A stretch of 39,222 nt of DNA from an uncultured bacterium (GCA_913063055.1 CAJXZK010000014.1:1-39222), one strand, 5' to 3'; positions 7,175-16,290 are shown, counted from the stretch's first letter. Numbers and translations are program-made. Notes: a model not told the origin generated them from the letters alone.

Positions 7175-8504
7175 GGCCTCTATCCTCGAAATCCCTGAAC
7201 ATATCGAAACTGGCACAGGCAGGGGAAAGTAATACTGGTCCTTTTTTCAATTTACCGCCAATTTGAACAGCTTCCTCCATAGTAGCGGCAACGTATATAT
7301 CGTTAAATCCGGCTTCTCGCAACGCTCTCTCAAACCGCTCTTTTGCTTCACCAATAAGGATAACGCCCAAAGCGTATTTTTTTATCGATTGAATTAAATC
7401 AGAGAGCGGAGTGCCTTTGTCTTTGCCACCAGCAATGAGAACGACACTTTTCTCTGGGAAAGACTCAAGAGCTTTAATGGCTGAATCAGTATTAGTGGCC
7501 TTAGAGTCGTTGTAGAAATCAACGCCATCAACGGTTTCGACAAACTCAAGGCGATGCTCAAGAGCTTTGAATGTACATAGATGCTGTTCAATTTCTTTTT
7601 CAGTCAAGCCAGCTAAACAACAAGCCGATATAGCCGCCAGTGCATTCTCGATATTGTGCTTACCAATTATTCGCAGATCATTTTGGTTACAGACGACCCG
7701 AGTGCGAGCATTATGCGAATAGCAAAGGAAGCCATCTTCCAGATATGCACCCTGTATACCGCGATTAGCAGCAGGCAATAATGTAAAAGGAAATAGCTCA
7801 GCCTTTGTCCTGGTAGCTGCCACCACCGAATCATCTTGATTGAGAATGGCATAAGATTCCATCTCTTGATGGGCAAACATAGAGCGTTTTGCCTCTATGT
7901 AAGGGTCAAGGCCACCATGCCAATCGAGATGGTCTGGAGTAAGGTTAAGCCAAATGCCAATGTAAGGCGCAAATGTCGGCGAGTACTGCAGCTGGTAAGA
8001 ACTAACCTCTACCACCAGAAAGTCTAGGAGGCCGCTATCGAGGCGACTCAAAATTGGCACTCCGATATTGCCGCAGGCTGGAGCCAGACGGCCGGCCTTT
8101 TCTAGTATGTAGCTAATCAGTGCTGTGGTCGTAGACTTACCATTAGTGCCAGTCACAGCAATGAACGGAACTGTATCCTTGCACTCACGGTAAGCCAGTT
8201 CAACGTCAGAAATGACTTCGCGCCGATGGGCTTTAGCCCTGAGCATTACGTCAGCATGGGGCGGAATGCCTGGGCTAGTAATAACTAGTTCAGACCAGCT
8301 TAAACAGCGCTCACTATGAGCCCCAAATTCGCTTTCTACTGGCAAAGCGTTCAGCTCAGCAAGTAACTTGGGATTGATTTTGTCTTTAGGCTGAGACTCG
8401 GAGACTAGAACTTTAGCCCCGCGTTTAACCAGGTAGGAAGCGGCGGCGATGCCGCTTCTACCTAATCCTAAAATACTGACTTTCTTGTTATTCCAGTCTG
8501 CCAC
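7116..8504 (-). CDS. murD: UDP-N-acetylmuramoyl-L-alanine--D-glutamate ligase
   Basis: MurD adds D-Glu to UDP-MurNAc-L-Ala in the cytoplasm. At 462 aa it has the typical length. The N-terminal Rossmann domain begins KKVSILGLGRSGIAAASYLVKRG. The ATP-binding loop is VTGTNGKSTTTALI (about residues 118-131). NLTPDHLDWHG and the Mur ligase C-terminal block ALEHRLEFVETVDGVDFYNDSKATN are both intact, and LIAGGKDKG follows. The start is GTG (8504), because no ATG is available. An imperfect 10-bp hairpin (8501-8524) overlaps this start codon. It lies 56 nt after the TPR gene and overlaps ftsW. Confidence 0.96.
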   Translation of the reverse strand: MADWNNKKVSILGLGRSGIAAASYLVKRGAKVLVSESQPKDKINPKLLAELNALPVESEFGAHSERCLSWSELVITSPGIPPHADVMLRAKAHRREVISDVELAYRECKDTVPFIAVTGTNGKSTTTALISYILEKAGRLAPACGNIGVPILSRLDSGLLDFLVVEVSSYQLQYSPTFAPYIGIWLNLTPDHLDWHGGLDPYIEAKRSMFAHQEMESYAILNQDDSVVAATRTKAELFPFTLLPAANRGIQGAYLEDGFLCYSHNARTRVVCNQNDLRIIGKHNIENALAAISACCLAGLTEKEIEQHLCTFKALEHRLEFVETVDGVDFYNDSKATNTDSAIKALESFPEKSVVLIAGGKDKGTPLSDLIQSIKKYALGVILIGEAKERFERALREAGFNDIYVAATMEEAVQIGGKLKKGPVLLSPACASFDMFRDFEDRGRVFKDLVRARAREMASPRQ

Positions 8505-8524
8505 CCGTTAATTGTAACAGGTGG
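8501..8524 (-). promoter_or_regulatory. Imperfect hairpin over the murD start codon
   Basis: On the minus strand CCACCTGTTA and TAACGGGTGG flank a 4-nt CAAT loop and pair at 9 of 10 positions. The GTG start of murD and its weak upstream purines lie in the 3' arm. The structure could dampen translation initiation. It is short enough to be coincidental. Confidence 0.35.
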
Positions 8525-8560
8525 TTTCCAAGCTCAGACAAGAAAGCTAAAAAGAAAGGT

Positions 8561-10465
8561 CTAACCTCTTTGGCGCTCTTTCTCTTTTTGTTCAAGCTTG
8601 TAAGCCTTCTCTGAGAGATTGGCAATCTTCTTGTTCATCTTCTCTACTTCTTTAGGAGGCATGTTGGGAGTTAGAGCCATGTAGGCCTTGTACTGAACAA
8701 CTGCTTCTTTAAGATCTTTTGAGGCCTCTGGCTTCAATCGCTCCAGAGTTTTACCAATGCCCATACGAGCATCAGCAACCTTTGGATTGTCGTATATAGA
8801 GGCATGATATTTATCGATAGCACTGGCCAACTGACTACGACGAGCAAGATCATCACCCAGAGTCAGCTCTTGCCGAGCAACATCTTTTTGCTTAGCGACT
8901 AAATTAAGACCACGCTTAGCCCGCTCTTCACCACCAGGGAAACTGGAGGCTTTCTTGTAGGCAGCTTCAGCACTAGGAAGGTCTTTGATCATCAATGCCA
9001 AATCGCCAACAGCAAAGGTTTGCTTAGCGTCAGAAGCATTAGCAATGACAGTGTTCATCTGTTGATCTGATTCACTAAATTTGTTCTGGGCAAGAAGAGC
9101 CTCAGCATAAGCCACTCTTTCTCCATCATTGGTTGGTGTACCAATGCTGGCAAGATCAACTGGGACACCAGCCATAGAACGCAACTTAGCTTGTGCCAGT
9201 CTCAATTCCATATCATTAGGATTCATTTTCACAGCTTGATCAATCATGCGTTGAGCTGATTCATACTCGTTTGAGACAAAGAAAGCACCAGTTGCTTCTT
9301 TGTTAGCCTTTAGATAATAGGCTCTGGTTAGGCCCTTTGCTGCAGCCGCGTTTTGTGGATTAGCATCAAGCACTGTGCGGTATTCCTTGACGGCATCATC
9401 AAGTTTTTCCAGTTGCAAACTTTGATCGGCAACACGCAAATGCAAATCAGGATTGTTAGGCATCATTTCTAAACCAGAACGAAGCTCAGCAATCGACATT
9501 TCGAGGTCACCACGACCTTGTCTGATATCAGCTATGTGCAAGTAAGCATCAGGGTTCTCTGGCTTGATGCTGATTGACTTTTGCAATTGTTGAATGGCCG
9601 CTACAGTATTACCCTGAGCAGCGTAAACGTCACCCATAGTCTGGTGCACAGGAGCACTATTGCGGTTTTGGTATAAGGAAGTATTCAACTCTTTCAAAGC
9701 TTCGTCGTACAGGCCTTGCTTGTAGTAGGCCCGACCTAATCCATAGTGAGCAGTTGAATTGCCAGAATTAAGTGAGACAGCCTGTTTGAACGAAGCAACA
9801 GCATCAGCGTATTGCTCTTTGTTGAGCTTGGCTATGCCGAGCTGGCCGTAAGCTTCTGAGTTTTTAGGATCGAGACGAGTGGCTTCTTTGTACTCATTGA
9901 TCGCCTCGTCTAAGCGACCCTGTTCCTTATATATGTTTCCCAAAGTAATATGGGCTTCGGGCATACCAGGGTCGATACTGATTGCTTGCTTGGCTTCAGC
10001 TTCGGCGTTGCGCAAGGTAGCATCTTTGTTTTTGATTACGGTGCCAGACGAAGAAGTAAGACGATTCAACATCACCATTGCCTTACCGGCATGGGCCATG
10101 GCATTCATTGGGTCATTGGCCAAAACTTTAGCGAAATTCTCTTCGGCAGCATCTAACTTGAACTGCTTAGCCAGAGCCATTCCGTAGCCAACAGCAGCTG
10201 CTGAGCTCTTTGGACTTCTGGTCATCTCACCTTTATAAAGATCGGCAGCCTCAGTGAATTTTCCTTGCATCATGAGCTGATCAGCTCTGACAGTCTCGCG
10301 AGTAATGCGAATTTGATAGGTCTTGTTAGCGGCAATCTGGAGACCCGAAATCGAATCGGAACTACCACGAGCTGAAGCCTCAACATTCCAGGCGAAATTG
10401 GAGCCCACAGAAATAGATGTAGCTAAGGCAAAAGTGAAAATTCTGAACGAGTTTCTAATAGTCAT
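8561..10465 (-). CDS. Secreted tetratricopeptide-repeat (TPR) protein
   Basis: A 634-aa protein with an N-terminal signal sequence (TIRNSFRIFTFALATSISV..., probable cleavage near VEASA) followed by about a dozen TPR units. Clear units include EAHITLGNIYKEQGRLDEAI, EAYGQLGIAKLNKEQYADAV, AHYGLGRAYYKQGLYDEAL and DAYLHIADIRQGRGDLEMSI. A second, more diverged block precedes a basic, Lys/Glu-rich C-terminus (KAYKLEQKEKERQRG). The start ATG 10465 has GGAGA six bases upstream. TPR solenoids are protein-interaction scaffolds, and location outside the cytoplasm next to murD suggests a role in envelope assembly. That role is inference from context only. Transcription probably starts near 10554 and may continue into murD. 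Confidence 0.85.
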   Translation of the reverse strand: MTIRNSFRIFTFALATSISVGSNFAWNVEASARGSSDSISGLQIAANKTYQIRITRETVRADQLMMQGKFTEAADLYKGEMTRSPKSSAAAVGYGMALAKQFKLDAAEENFAKVLANDPMNAMAHAGKAMVMLNRLTSSSGTVIKNKDATLRNAEAEAKQAISIDPGMPEAHITLGNIYKEQGRLDEAINEYKEATRLDPKNSEAYGQLGIAKLNKEQYADAVASFKQAVSLNSGNSTAHYGLGRAYYKQGLYDEALKELNTSLYQNRNSAPVHQTMGDVYAAQGNTVAAIQQLQKSISIKPENPDAYLHIADIRQGRGDLEMSIAELRSGLEMMPNNPDLHLRVADQSLQLEKLDDAVKEYRTVLDANPQNAAAAKGLTRAYYLKANKEATGAFFVSNEYESAQRMIDQAVKMNPNDMELRLAQAKLRSMAGVPVDLASIGTPTNDGERVAYAEALLAQNKFSESDQQMNTVIANASDAKQTFAVGDLALMIKDLPSAEAAYKKASSFPGGEERAKRGLNLVAKQKDVARQELTLGDDLARRSQLASAIDKYHASIYDNPKVADARMGIGKTLERLKPEASKDLKEAVVQYKAYMALTPNMPPKEVEKMNKKIANLSEKAYKLEQKEKERQRG

Positions 10466-10553
10466 AGAGTTCTCCGTCAATGGGGCTATGCCACGTGTGT
10501 ATACAAGACGTTATGCGCTTGAAAAGCCGACTGCCTTGCTTTATCTCAAAATA

Positions 10554-10569
10554 GTCGCAAATTGTAGCA
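10554..10569 (-). promoter_or_regulatory. Extended -10 promoter (TGCTACAAT) for the TPR gene
   Basis: On the minus strand TGC at 10569-10567 precedes TACAAT at 10566-10561, a near-consensus extended -10. A weak TTTATT lies 17 nt upstream as a possible -35. A start near 10554 would give an approximately 89-nt leader before the ATG at 10465. Confidence 0.5.
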
Positions 10570-10762
10570 ACCAAAAGGCTGGCAATAAAGGTTAAGTAGC
10601 TGTCTTTTGTACCTAGACGGTGCGCGTGGGACAATCTAAGTTATTGAAGGGAAAAAAAGCAGCCCCTAGTTGTCAACCGCAAAGACGACACTTGCCCAAT
10701 TGCATTCTATATATAAGGAAGTATTTTTCCTTTATCGCTATCTCAAAAGTGAGGATTTTAAA

Positions 10763-11521
10763 GTGTCAGGTCATTCAAAATGGGCCACCATCAAAAGACA
10801 CAAAGCTGTCGTTGATCAAAAGCGCGGGGTGATGTACGCCAAGATGTCGCGCGAAATCATCATCGCCACCAAACTTGGCGGCAGCGATCCCAATGCCAAT
10901 TTCCGCTTACGCCAGGCAATTGACCGAGCCAAAGCCGAAGGCGTACCTAACGACAATATTCAGCGAGCCATCGAAAAGGGCTCTGGAACTGGCGCTCAAG
11001 ATAATTTCGAAGAACTCGTTTATGAAGGCTATGGCCCAGGCGGAGTTGCTCTGCTGGTCAAATGCACAACCGACAACCGCAACAGAACAGCCGGCGATGT
11101 GCGCATGTACTTTTCGAAATTTGGCGGCAACATGGGCGATAGCGGCTGTGTTGGCTGGATGTTTAAAGAGCGCGGCGAAGTACTTCTAGAAAAAGGGGCT
11201 CAGTTTGACGAAGACGCGCTGCTAACAGCCGCTCTAGATGCCGGTGCCGAAGATTTAGACACCTCAATGGAAGCAGAAGCCTTAGTGATTTGCAGCCCTG
11301 AGCAACTAGAAAAAGTGCGCGACGGACTATCTAAAGCTGGCTATAAGGTTTCTTCAGCTGAGAACGCCATGATTCCGAGCACCACTGTCGAAATAGACAG
11401 CCCTGAAACCGCAAGACTGTTGCTACGACTGATAGATAGCCTAGAGAATCACGACGACGTGCAATCGGTTTTTGCCAACTTCGAAATGAATCAAGACTGG
11501 ATGCAAGAGTTCTTAAACTAG
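10763..11521 (+). CDS. yebC: YebC/PmpR family transcription-translation regulatory protein
   Basis: A 252-aa protein of the conserved YebC/PmpR family. Members have been described as DNA-binding regulators and, more recently, as ribosome-associated factors for difficult peptide sequences. The N-terminal family signature SGHSKWATIKRHKAVVDQKRG (starting at residue 2) and KMSREIIIATKLGGSDPNANFRLRQAI are intact, as are the acidic middle and C-terminal domains (YEGYGPGGVALLV, DRNRTAGDVR with N in place of D). The start is GTG 10763 with GAGGA seven bases upstream. The upstream extension to 10670 does not match the family. It is monocistronic as far as visible. Confidence 0.95.
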   Translation: MSGHSKWATIKRHKAVVDQKRGVMYAKMSREIIIATKLGGSDPNANFRLRQAIDRAKAEGVPNDNIQRAIEKGSGTGAQDNFEELVYEGYGPGGVALLVKCTTDNRNRTAGDVRMYFSKFGGNMGDSGCVGWMFKERGEVLLEKGAQFDEDALLTAALDAGAEDLDTSMEAEALVICSPEQLEKVRDGLSKAGYKVSSAENAMIPSTTVEIDSPETARLLLRLIDSLENHDDVQSVFANFEMNQDWMQEFLN

Positions 11522-12168
11522 AGCCTAGAGAGCCATTTCAGCGGCCGATACTACTGGCAGTGCCTGATAATCTTGATTAATGAGAGCGAGGGTTGCAGCT
11601 TGCAGTCGAGCAAATGTCTCTCTACAACACAATATTTGACGAAGAAAGTTTAAGATCCCGATCGATATACAGAGAGTGCGACAGAACCAGCCAAAGGCAA
11701 ACTGGTGCCCGAGATCCAGCCTTTGTGAAATGCTAATAACTTAGCAGATGAAATAAATAGGCAGCGTTTAACAAAGGTTTTACAGAGCGTTACGCAGCGC
11801 TCATGACAACAGCTTTCAAGAAGCAAGGTTAGCCCGGACTCATCTTGGTCGTCTCAAAGCCAGTAAGGAAACCTAACCACCCGACAAGGGAGCAGCAGCC
11901 TTGAGCTTTTTTGTCAACAGATCCTTTCTTAGTTTTCTCCAATAAATCCCAAATCTCAGGCCAGCGCAGAAAAATCGAGCTTGTCAGCGGATCTTTGACG
12001 TGCCACCAAGTCTTCTGTTACCTTTTCGCCTGCTTCGAAAGACCTGGCCGGAAGTTATCTATCGCATATACGCAGCTAGCTGCGATGCATGGAAAAACGG
12101 TTCTCCTAATAGAGAGAACGCATCAGCAAATCGCCTGGCCCAGGCACTAGAGAGAGTGATCAATTCAG
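11522..12168. other. 647-bp non-coding stretch between yebC and rlpA, possible structured RNA
   Basis: No convincing gene is present. Short frames at 11911 and 12000 lack family features and proper ribosome sites. Structure is suggestive: GGTTAG (11826) can pair with CTAACC (11873), and 11885-11889 with 11899-11903 (CAAGG/CCTTG) directly before a T6 run at 11907-11912, a weak intrinsic terminator. A 14-bp palindrome CGCAGCTAGCTGCG lies at 12071-12084. These features would fit a small RNA ending near 11912 followed by the rlpA leader. I could not match any known RNA family. Confidence 0.4.
11885..11912 (+). terminator. Weak intrinsic terminator-like hairpin
   Basis: CAAGG (11885-11889) and CCTTG (11899-11903) flank a 9-nt loop, and TTTTTT follows at 11907-11912. 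The stem is short, but the T-run is convincing. It lies more than 360 nt after yebC, so it may end an independent small transcript instead of the yebC mRNA. Confidence 0.4.
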
Positions 12169-13041
12169 ATGATCTCGATGACCCTTCAACCTAAACACAA
12201 AAAGGTCGCCCTGGCTCTCAGCCTTGTGGCAGCGATGTTCGGTAGTGCTAACACACAAGCTATGGCTGCAGACAACGTAGACCTAGACCCAGAAGTCGAA
12301 TCAAATGTTTGGGAAGAGAACGATCAAGAATGTGCTTCCGTTACTCTTAACGGTAAAGAACTCATCACCTACCGCGGTGAGACCCCTGCTGGCTCAGCAG
12401 AAGACCGCGCCGAAGATCTAGCCGATAGACTACAAGACCTACTCAAAGGCGAGAAGCTCGACCCCTCTAAGCTAGTTCCCGCATGCGAAGGACAGCTAGC
12501 GGCAATTCGTGTAGACGGCAGCACTGTAGTGAAGCTCGAAGTACCTGAGAGCAATAAGTGTTCAGCCCTGGAATACAGCCTTAAGCTGGTCAACAGCATT
12601 CGCACCATTCTGGGTGCGCAACAAATTCCGGCCAACTTCCTCAAGCTAGCTGAAAGCCAATCGCCAGAACAAGCACTGACAGCTTGCCTCAACCACACAG
12701 CTCTGCCAAGCCTCAATATTGCACCAGACAATTTTTCACCGAACTTCAGTGGTCATGCCTCATGGTATGGCGGCAAGTTCCACGGCCGCCGCACCTCCAA
12801 TGGCGATCGCTTTGACATGCACGGCCTCACAGCCGCTCACCGCACCTTACCCTTCGGCACCAAGCTTTTGGTTATGAACCGTCGTACCGGTGCTTCATGC
12901 GTAGTGCAAGTAAATGACCGCGGACCATTTGTGGACGACCGCGTCATAGACCTTTCACGTGGCGCTGCTGAGAAGCTGAACATGCTCTCATCAGGCGTGG
13001 CCATGGTTGACTGCATGGTGATTAACCCCGCTGATCGCTAA
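12169..13041 (+). CDS. rlpA: RlpA-like septal-ring/lytic protein with double-psi beta-barrel domain
   Basis: A secreted 290-aa protein (287 if the ATG at 12178 is used). A signal peptide KKVALALSLVAAMFGSANTQ ends near AMA/AD. Residues about 35-195 form an N-terminal domain of unknown family with four cysteines. The C-terminal 95 residues are a double-psi beta-barrel typical of RlpA: GHASWYGGKFHGRRTSNGDRF, LTAAHRTLPFGTKLLVMN, and VQVNDRGPFVDDRVIDLSRGA. The last contains the catalytic-type Asp. In RlpA such domains cleave naked glycan strands or bind septal peptidoglycan. There is no lipobox Cys, so it is exported, not lipidated. No SPOR domain is present. A long leader (up to 250 nt) precedes it. 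Confidence 0.88.
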   Translation: MISMTLQPKHKKVALALSLVAAMFGSANTQAMAADNVDLDPEVESNVWEENDQECASVTLNGKELITYRGETPAGSAEDRAEDLADRLQDLLKGEKLDPSKLVPACEGQLAAIRVDGSTVVKLEVPESNKCSALEYSLKLVNSIRTILGAQQIPANFLKLAESQSPEQALTACLNHTALPSLNIAPDNFSPNFSGHASWYGGKFHGRRTSNGDRFDMHGLTAAHRTLPFGTKLLVMNRRTGASCVVQVNDRGPFVDDRVIDLSRGAAEKLNMLSSGVAMVDCMVINPADR

Positions 13042-13092
13042 GTGATGCGCTAGATTTGCGCTAGAAGTGTAAAGCACGTCAAGAGCTAAAGC

Positions 13093-13120
13093 TTGTTCAG
13101 CCGAACCTTAGTGCTAAAAT
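13093..13120 (+). promoter_or_regulatory. gltX promoter: TTGTTC, 16 nt, extended -10 TGCTAAAAT
   Basis: A -35 TTGTTC (13093-13098) and -10 TAAAAT (13115-13120) are separated by 16 nt, and TGC immediately precedes the -10. The predicted start near 13127 is only a few bases before the ATG at 13131, so the gltX mRNA should be leaderless or nearly so. This also rules out the ATG at 13119, which overlaps the -10. Confidence 0.65.
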
Positions 13121-13130
13121 GCCTCTGGTT

Positions 13131-14582
13131 ATGAAAACGGATGTCCGAGTTCGAATAGCGCCAAGCCCAACAGGCAATTTGCATGTTGGTACCGCCCGCA
13201 CAGCTCTTTACAATTACTTGTACGCCAAGAGACATAACGGCACTTTTATTCTTCGCCTTGAAGACACCGACGAAGAGCGCTCGAAAGAAACTTACACCAA
13301 AGACATCATCGATGGTTTGAAGTGGTTAGGTTTGAACTGGGATGAAGGTCTCGATATTGGTGGCCCTTATGCACCATACCGCCAGACTGAAAAGATTGAT
13401 CACTACAGCACCATGGCCAATCACTTGATCAGCAGTGGCAAAGCCTATTTGTGCTATGCCACCCAGGAAGAATTGGCCGCTCTCAAAGAAGAGCAAAAAG
13501 CAACCAATGCTGCCCCTCGCTATGACAATCGCGGCAGAGAAACTAGCGCTGAACAGCGTAAGCAATTTGAAGAAGAAGGACGCATCCCCTCGGTTCGCTT
13601 CATCGTAGAAGAACCACAGGTGGTGTCGTGGCACGATCACATCAAAGGTGAAATTGCCATTGACACGTCAGACCTGGGCGGCGACATGGTAATCGTAAAG
13701 TCTAACGGAGTCGCCATCTACAACTTCGCCGTGGTCATCGACGATATCGACATGAAAATGACCCATGTCATTCGTGGCGAAGACCACATTCACAACACCG
13801 CCAAGCAACTGCTGATCTATGAGGCCATGAATCAAAAGGCCCCAGAATTTGCCCATGCGCCTTTGATTTTTGATATCGAACATCAGAAGCTCTCCAAGCG
13901 CAAACACGGCGAGACAGTGCATATTGATTATTATCGCGCCCAGGGCTACATGCCTGAGGCTATAGTCAACTATCTAGCGCAAATGAGCTTTACCCATCCA
14001 GAAGGCAAAGAAATCTACGACCTAGAAGAAGCTGCCGCAGTCTTCGATTTAGACAAAGTATCGAAAAGCCCAGCTGTATTCGATGTTGCTCGCCTAAACT
14101 GGTTCAACAGTCACTACATTCGCAGCTTGCCTCTAGACTTAATTGTCAGCAGAGCAACGCCATTTCTCACCGCCTACGATACCAGCACTTACACCGCAGC
14201 CCAGCTTGCTGCCATAGTAGCCTCAGTGCGAGACGGTTTGACCACGCTTTCTGAACTAACAGCAGCGGTCAAATTCTATTTTGACCCACTAACTATCCCC
14301 GCTGAAGTCGCTCAAGATGTACTGAGCTCTGATAACGCCAAGAAAGTTCTCAACACCATGTTAAATGCCCTTGGCACCATGCCATGGGACGACCATCAAG
14401 GGTGTAAAAAGGCGGTAGACGCCTTCGGTAAAGAAATTTCCCTCAAAGGAAAAGAACTCTACTGGCCCGTTCGAGCCGCCTTATCCGGAAAAACTCAAGG
14501 TCCAGACCTTGGTTCAATTATTTCAATACTAGGCGCCGAGCGAGTAAAATCCCGTCTGGAAGCGGCCCTGACTCACAAGTAA
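13131..14582 (+). CDS. gltX: Glutamate--tRNA ligase
   Basis: A class I synthetase that charges tRNA-Glu, 483 aa, typical length. The HIGH-type motif lies in VRIAPSPTGNLHVGTARTAL and the KMSKS-type loop in HQKLSKRKHGETVHIDYYR. LRLEDTDEERSKE, FAVVIDDIDMKMTHVIRGEDHIHNT and QLLIYEAM are family blocks. The C-terminal anticodon-binding domain is complete. ATG 13131 was chosen over 13119 because the promoter -10 element overlaps the latter. No Shine-Dalgarno is visible, which fits a nearly leaderless mRNA. cysS starts 12 nt downstream, so the two synthetases are cotranscribed. Whether it is discriminating or also charges tRNA-Gln cannot be decided here. Confidence 0.96.
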   Translation: MKTDVRVRIAPSPTGNLHVGTARTALYNYLYAKRHNGTFILRLEDTDEERSKETYTKDIIDGLKWLGLNWDEGLDIGGPYAPYRQTEKIDHYSTMANHLISSGKAYLCYATQEELAALKEEQKATNAAPRYDNRGRETSAEQRKQFEEEGRIPSVRFIVEEPQVVSWHDHIKGEIAIDTSDLGGDMVIVKSNGVAIYNFAVVIDDIDMKMTHVIRGEDHIHNTAKQLLIYEAMNQKAPEFAHAPLIFDIEHQKLSKRKHGETVHIDYYRAQGYMPEAIVNYLAQMSFTHPEGKEIYDLEEAAAVFDLDKVSKSPAVFDVARLNWFNSHYIRSLPLDLIVSRATPFLTAYDTSTYTAAQLAAIVASVRDGLTTLSELTAAVKFYFDPLTIPAEVAQDVLSSDNAKKVLNTMLNALGTMPWDDHQGCKKAVDAFGKEISLKGKELYWPVRAALSGKTQGPDLGSIISILGAERVKSRLEAALTHK

Positions 14583-14594
14583 GCAGCTAAATCT

Positions 14595-16010
14595 ATGAAT
14601 AAGATTCAAGTCTTCAATACTCTTTCCGGCACGAAAGAAGAATTTGTTCCACTGCAGGACAACGTCGTCAGAATGTACGCCTGCGGCCCCACTGTCTATG
14701 ATTTAAGCCACCTCGGTCATGCCCGCATGGCCATTGTCTGGGATGTGGTACAACGCTATTTGCGCTTTGTCGGCTACGACGTTATCTATGTGCGCAATAT
14801 CACCGATGTCGATGACAAAATCATCAAGCGCGCCAAAGAGTTAGGCATTACACCAGAGAAGCTCTCACGCCAGTACACCTATGCCTTCTGGCACGACATG
14901 CACTCACTCAATGTCGAATCACCAGATTTCGAGCCAAGAGCCACCGAGTACATCACCCAGATGATTGCCTTCACCCAGGGTCTAATTGATGGTGGCCATG
15001 CCTATGAAGCCGGTGGCGATGTCTATTTTGACGTTGCTTCTTTCAAAGACTACGGCAAATTGGGCAAGCAAAACTTAGAGCAATTGCTAGTGGGCTCGCG
15101 CGAACAAGCCGTAGCTCAAGAAACCCTGGCCCACTTGAAAAAGAGCCCGGTTGATTTTGCCTTGTGGAAATCTGCCGATGCGAGTGAACTGGGTTGGCCT
15201 AGCCCCTGGGGCAGGGGCCGTCCGGGCTGGCACCTGGAATGCTCAGCCATGGTCAAGCGCATACTAGGCGAAACCATCGACATTCACTGCGGTGGAGAAG
15301 ACCTTGTTTTCCCTCACCATGAAAACGAAATCGCTCAGTCAGAAGCTCTACATGGCCAACCCATGGCACGCTATTGGCTGCACAATAGCTTTGTGCAAAC
15401 CAATTCAGAGAAAATGGCCAAGTCACTAGGCAATTTCAAAACAATTAGAGACTTGCTGGCAACATTTTCGGCCGATACCATTCGCCTCTTTATTCTGCAA
15501 TCGCATTATAGAAATCCGATTGACTTCACCATTGAAAGTTTGCAAGCCACCAGCACTGGAATTCAACGCCTGCTGCGAGCCGCCAGTTTCGAACACGGAT
15601 TAAATGAGAGTGAAGCTGTTGCCCCAAGCGAGGCAGCGCAAAAAACTGCTGACACATTCAAAGAAGAATTTGCCGCAGCGATGAACAACGACTTTAATAC
15701 AGCTGTTGCGATTTCGCATCTCTATCAACTAGCAGACGGTATTACTCAGACAAAATCAGCAGCCGACAAGCAGTATCTCGCCAGCACTCTGGTTCACTAT
15801 GCCAAAGTATTAGGCTTGACCATGACTGACACAAGACAAGAGCTAGACACCGCCACCGGTGCGAAGCTAATCGACTTGATTCTCACCTTGCGCAAAGAAG
15901 CAAGAGAAAGAAAAGACTATGCCTCGTCAGATCTGATTCGCAAGAGCCTGACTGAAATTGGCGTAAATGTCATGGACAGCGCCGATGGAGCTACTTGGGA
16001 GAAGATCTAG
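14595..16010 (+). CDS. cysS: Cysteine--tRNA ligase
   Basis: A class I synthetase charging tRNA-Cys, 471 aa, full length. Zinc-binding and active-site features are present: MYACGPTVYDLSHLGHARMA contains the first zinc Cys and the HIGH-type HLGH. The other metal ligands sit in RPGWHLECSAMVKRILG and DLVFPHHENEIAQSEA. The KMSKS loop is NSEKMAKSLGNFKTI. The C-terminal helical region ends with the usual RKEARERKDYASSDLIRKSL block. It starts 12 nt after gltX and is probably the last gene of this transcript. The next gene is convergent, 31 nt away. Confidence 0.97.
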   Translation: MNKIQVFNTLSGTKEEFVPLQDNVVRMYACGPTVYDLSHLGHARMAIVWDVVQRYLRFVGYDVIYVRNITDVDDKIIKRAKELGITPEKLSRQYTYAFWHDMHSLNVESPDFEPRATEYITQMIAFTQGLIDGGHAYEAGGDVYFDVASFKDYGKLGKQNLEQLLVGSREQAVAQETLAHLKKSPVDFALWKSADASELGWPSPWGRGRPGWHLECSAMVKRILGETIDIHCGGEDLVFPHHENEIAQSEALHGQPMARYWLHNSFVQTNSEKMAKSLGNFKTIRDLLATFSADTIRLFILQSHYRNPIDFTIESLQATSTGIQRLLRAASFEHGLNESEAVAPSEAAQKTADTFKEEFAAAMNNDFNTAVAISHLYQLADGITQTKSAADKQYLASTLVHYAKVLGLTMTDTRQELDTATGAKLIDLILTLRKEARERKDYASSDLIRKSLTEIGVNVMDSADGATWEKI

Positions 16011-16041
16011 ATTTTCAGCAATCACTTAAATAAACTTGTGG

Positions 16042-16290
16042 CTAACTTGGGCGCGGGCCCCAGTAGCTGCAAGCGTTGCATTTCACCATGTTATCGGTAA
16101 CAGTCCAGTCGCAGGCCGAAATACAAGTTTTCGACGATCGCAGCTTCACTTCCACTTCAAACGGCCCTTCGATTAACGTTCTAAAAATTTGTTCGCAGAA
16201 AGAACATCTCATTACCTGATAATTGCCCTCGACACCGAGCACAGGCCCGTAATGCTTGCTGCCGCATAATTTTAAGTCGAAATCGTCCAA
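16042..16290 (-). CDS. Small zinc-ribbon-like protein, unknown
   Basis: An 82-aa protein starting at TTG 16290 with AGGAAAGG four bases upstream, a good ribosome site. Cysteines occur as C29-x2-C32, C56-x3-C60 and C71-x2-C74, with C9 and H13 near the start. This arrangement suggests one or two structural zinc sites. It contains no membrane segment. It has its own 67-nt upstream gap after the GT-C gene stop, so it may either be the tail of the glycan operon or a separate gene. I do not recognise a specific family. Confidence 0.6.
   Translation of the reverse strand: MDDFDLKLCGSKHYGPVLGVEGNYQVMRCSFCEQIFRTLIEGPFEVEVKLRSSKTCISACDWTVTDNMVKCNACSYWGPRPS

Noticed and set aside
10670..10762. 31-residue N-terminal extension of YebC
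   Set aside because: YebC proteins start at M-[AS]-GHSKW. GTG 10763 has a good Shine-Dalgarno and matches this exactly.
11873..11905. SRP RNA-like string (AAGGGAGCAGCAGCC) near 11886
   Set aside because: The opposite strand of the SRP apical loop (CAGG motif) is missing and the flanks do not pair as in SRP RNA.
12000..12194. Short plus-strand frames upstream of rlpA
   Set aside because: They lack start signals and family features, and one overlaps the rlpA start out of frame.
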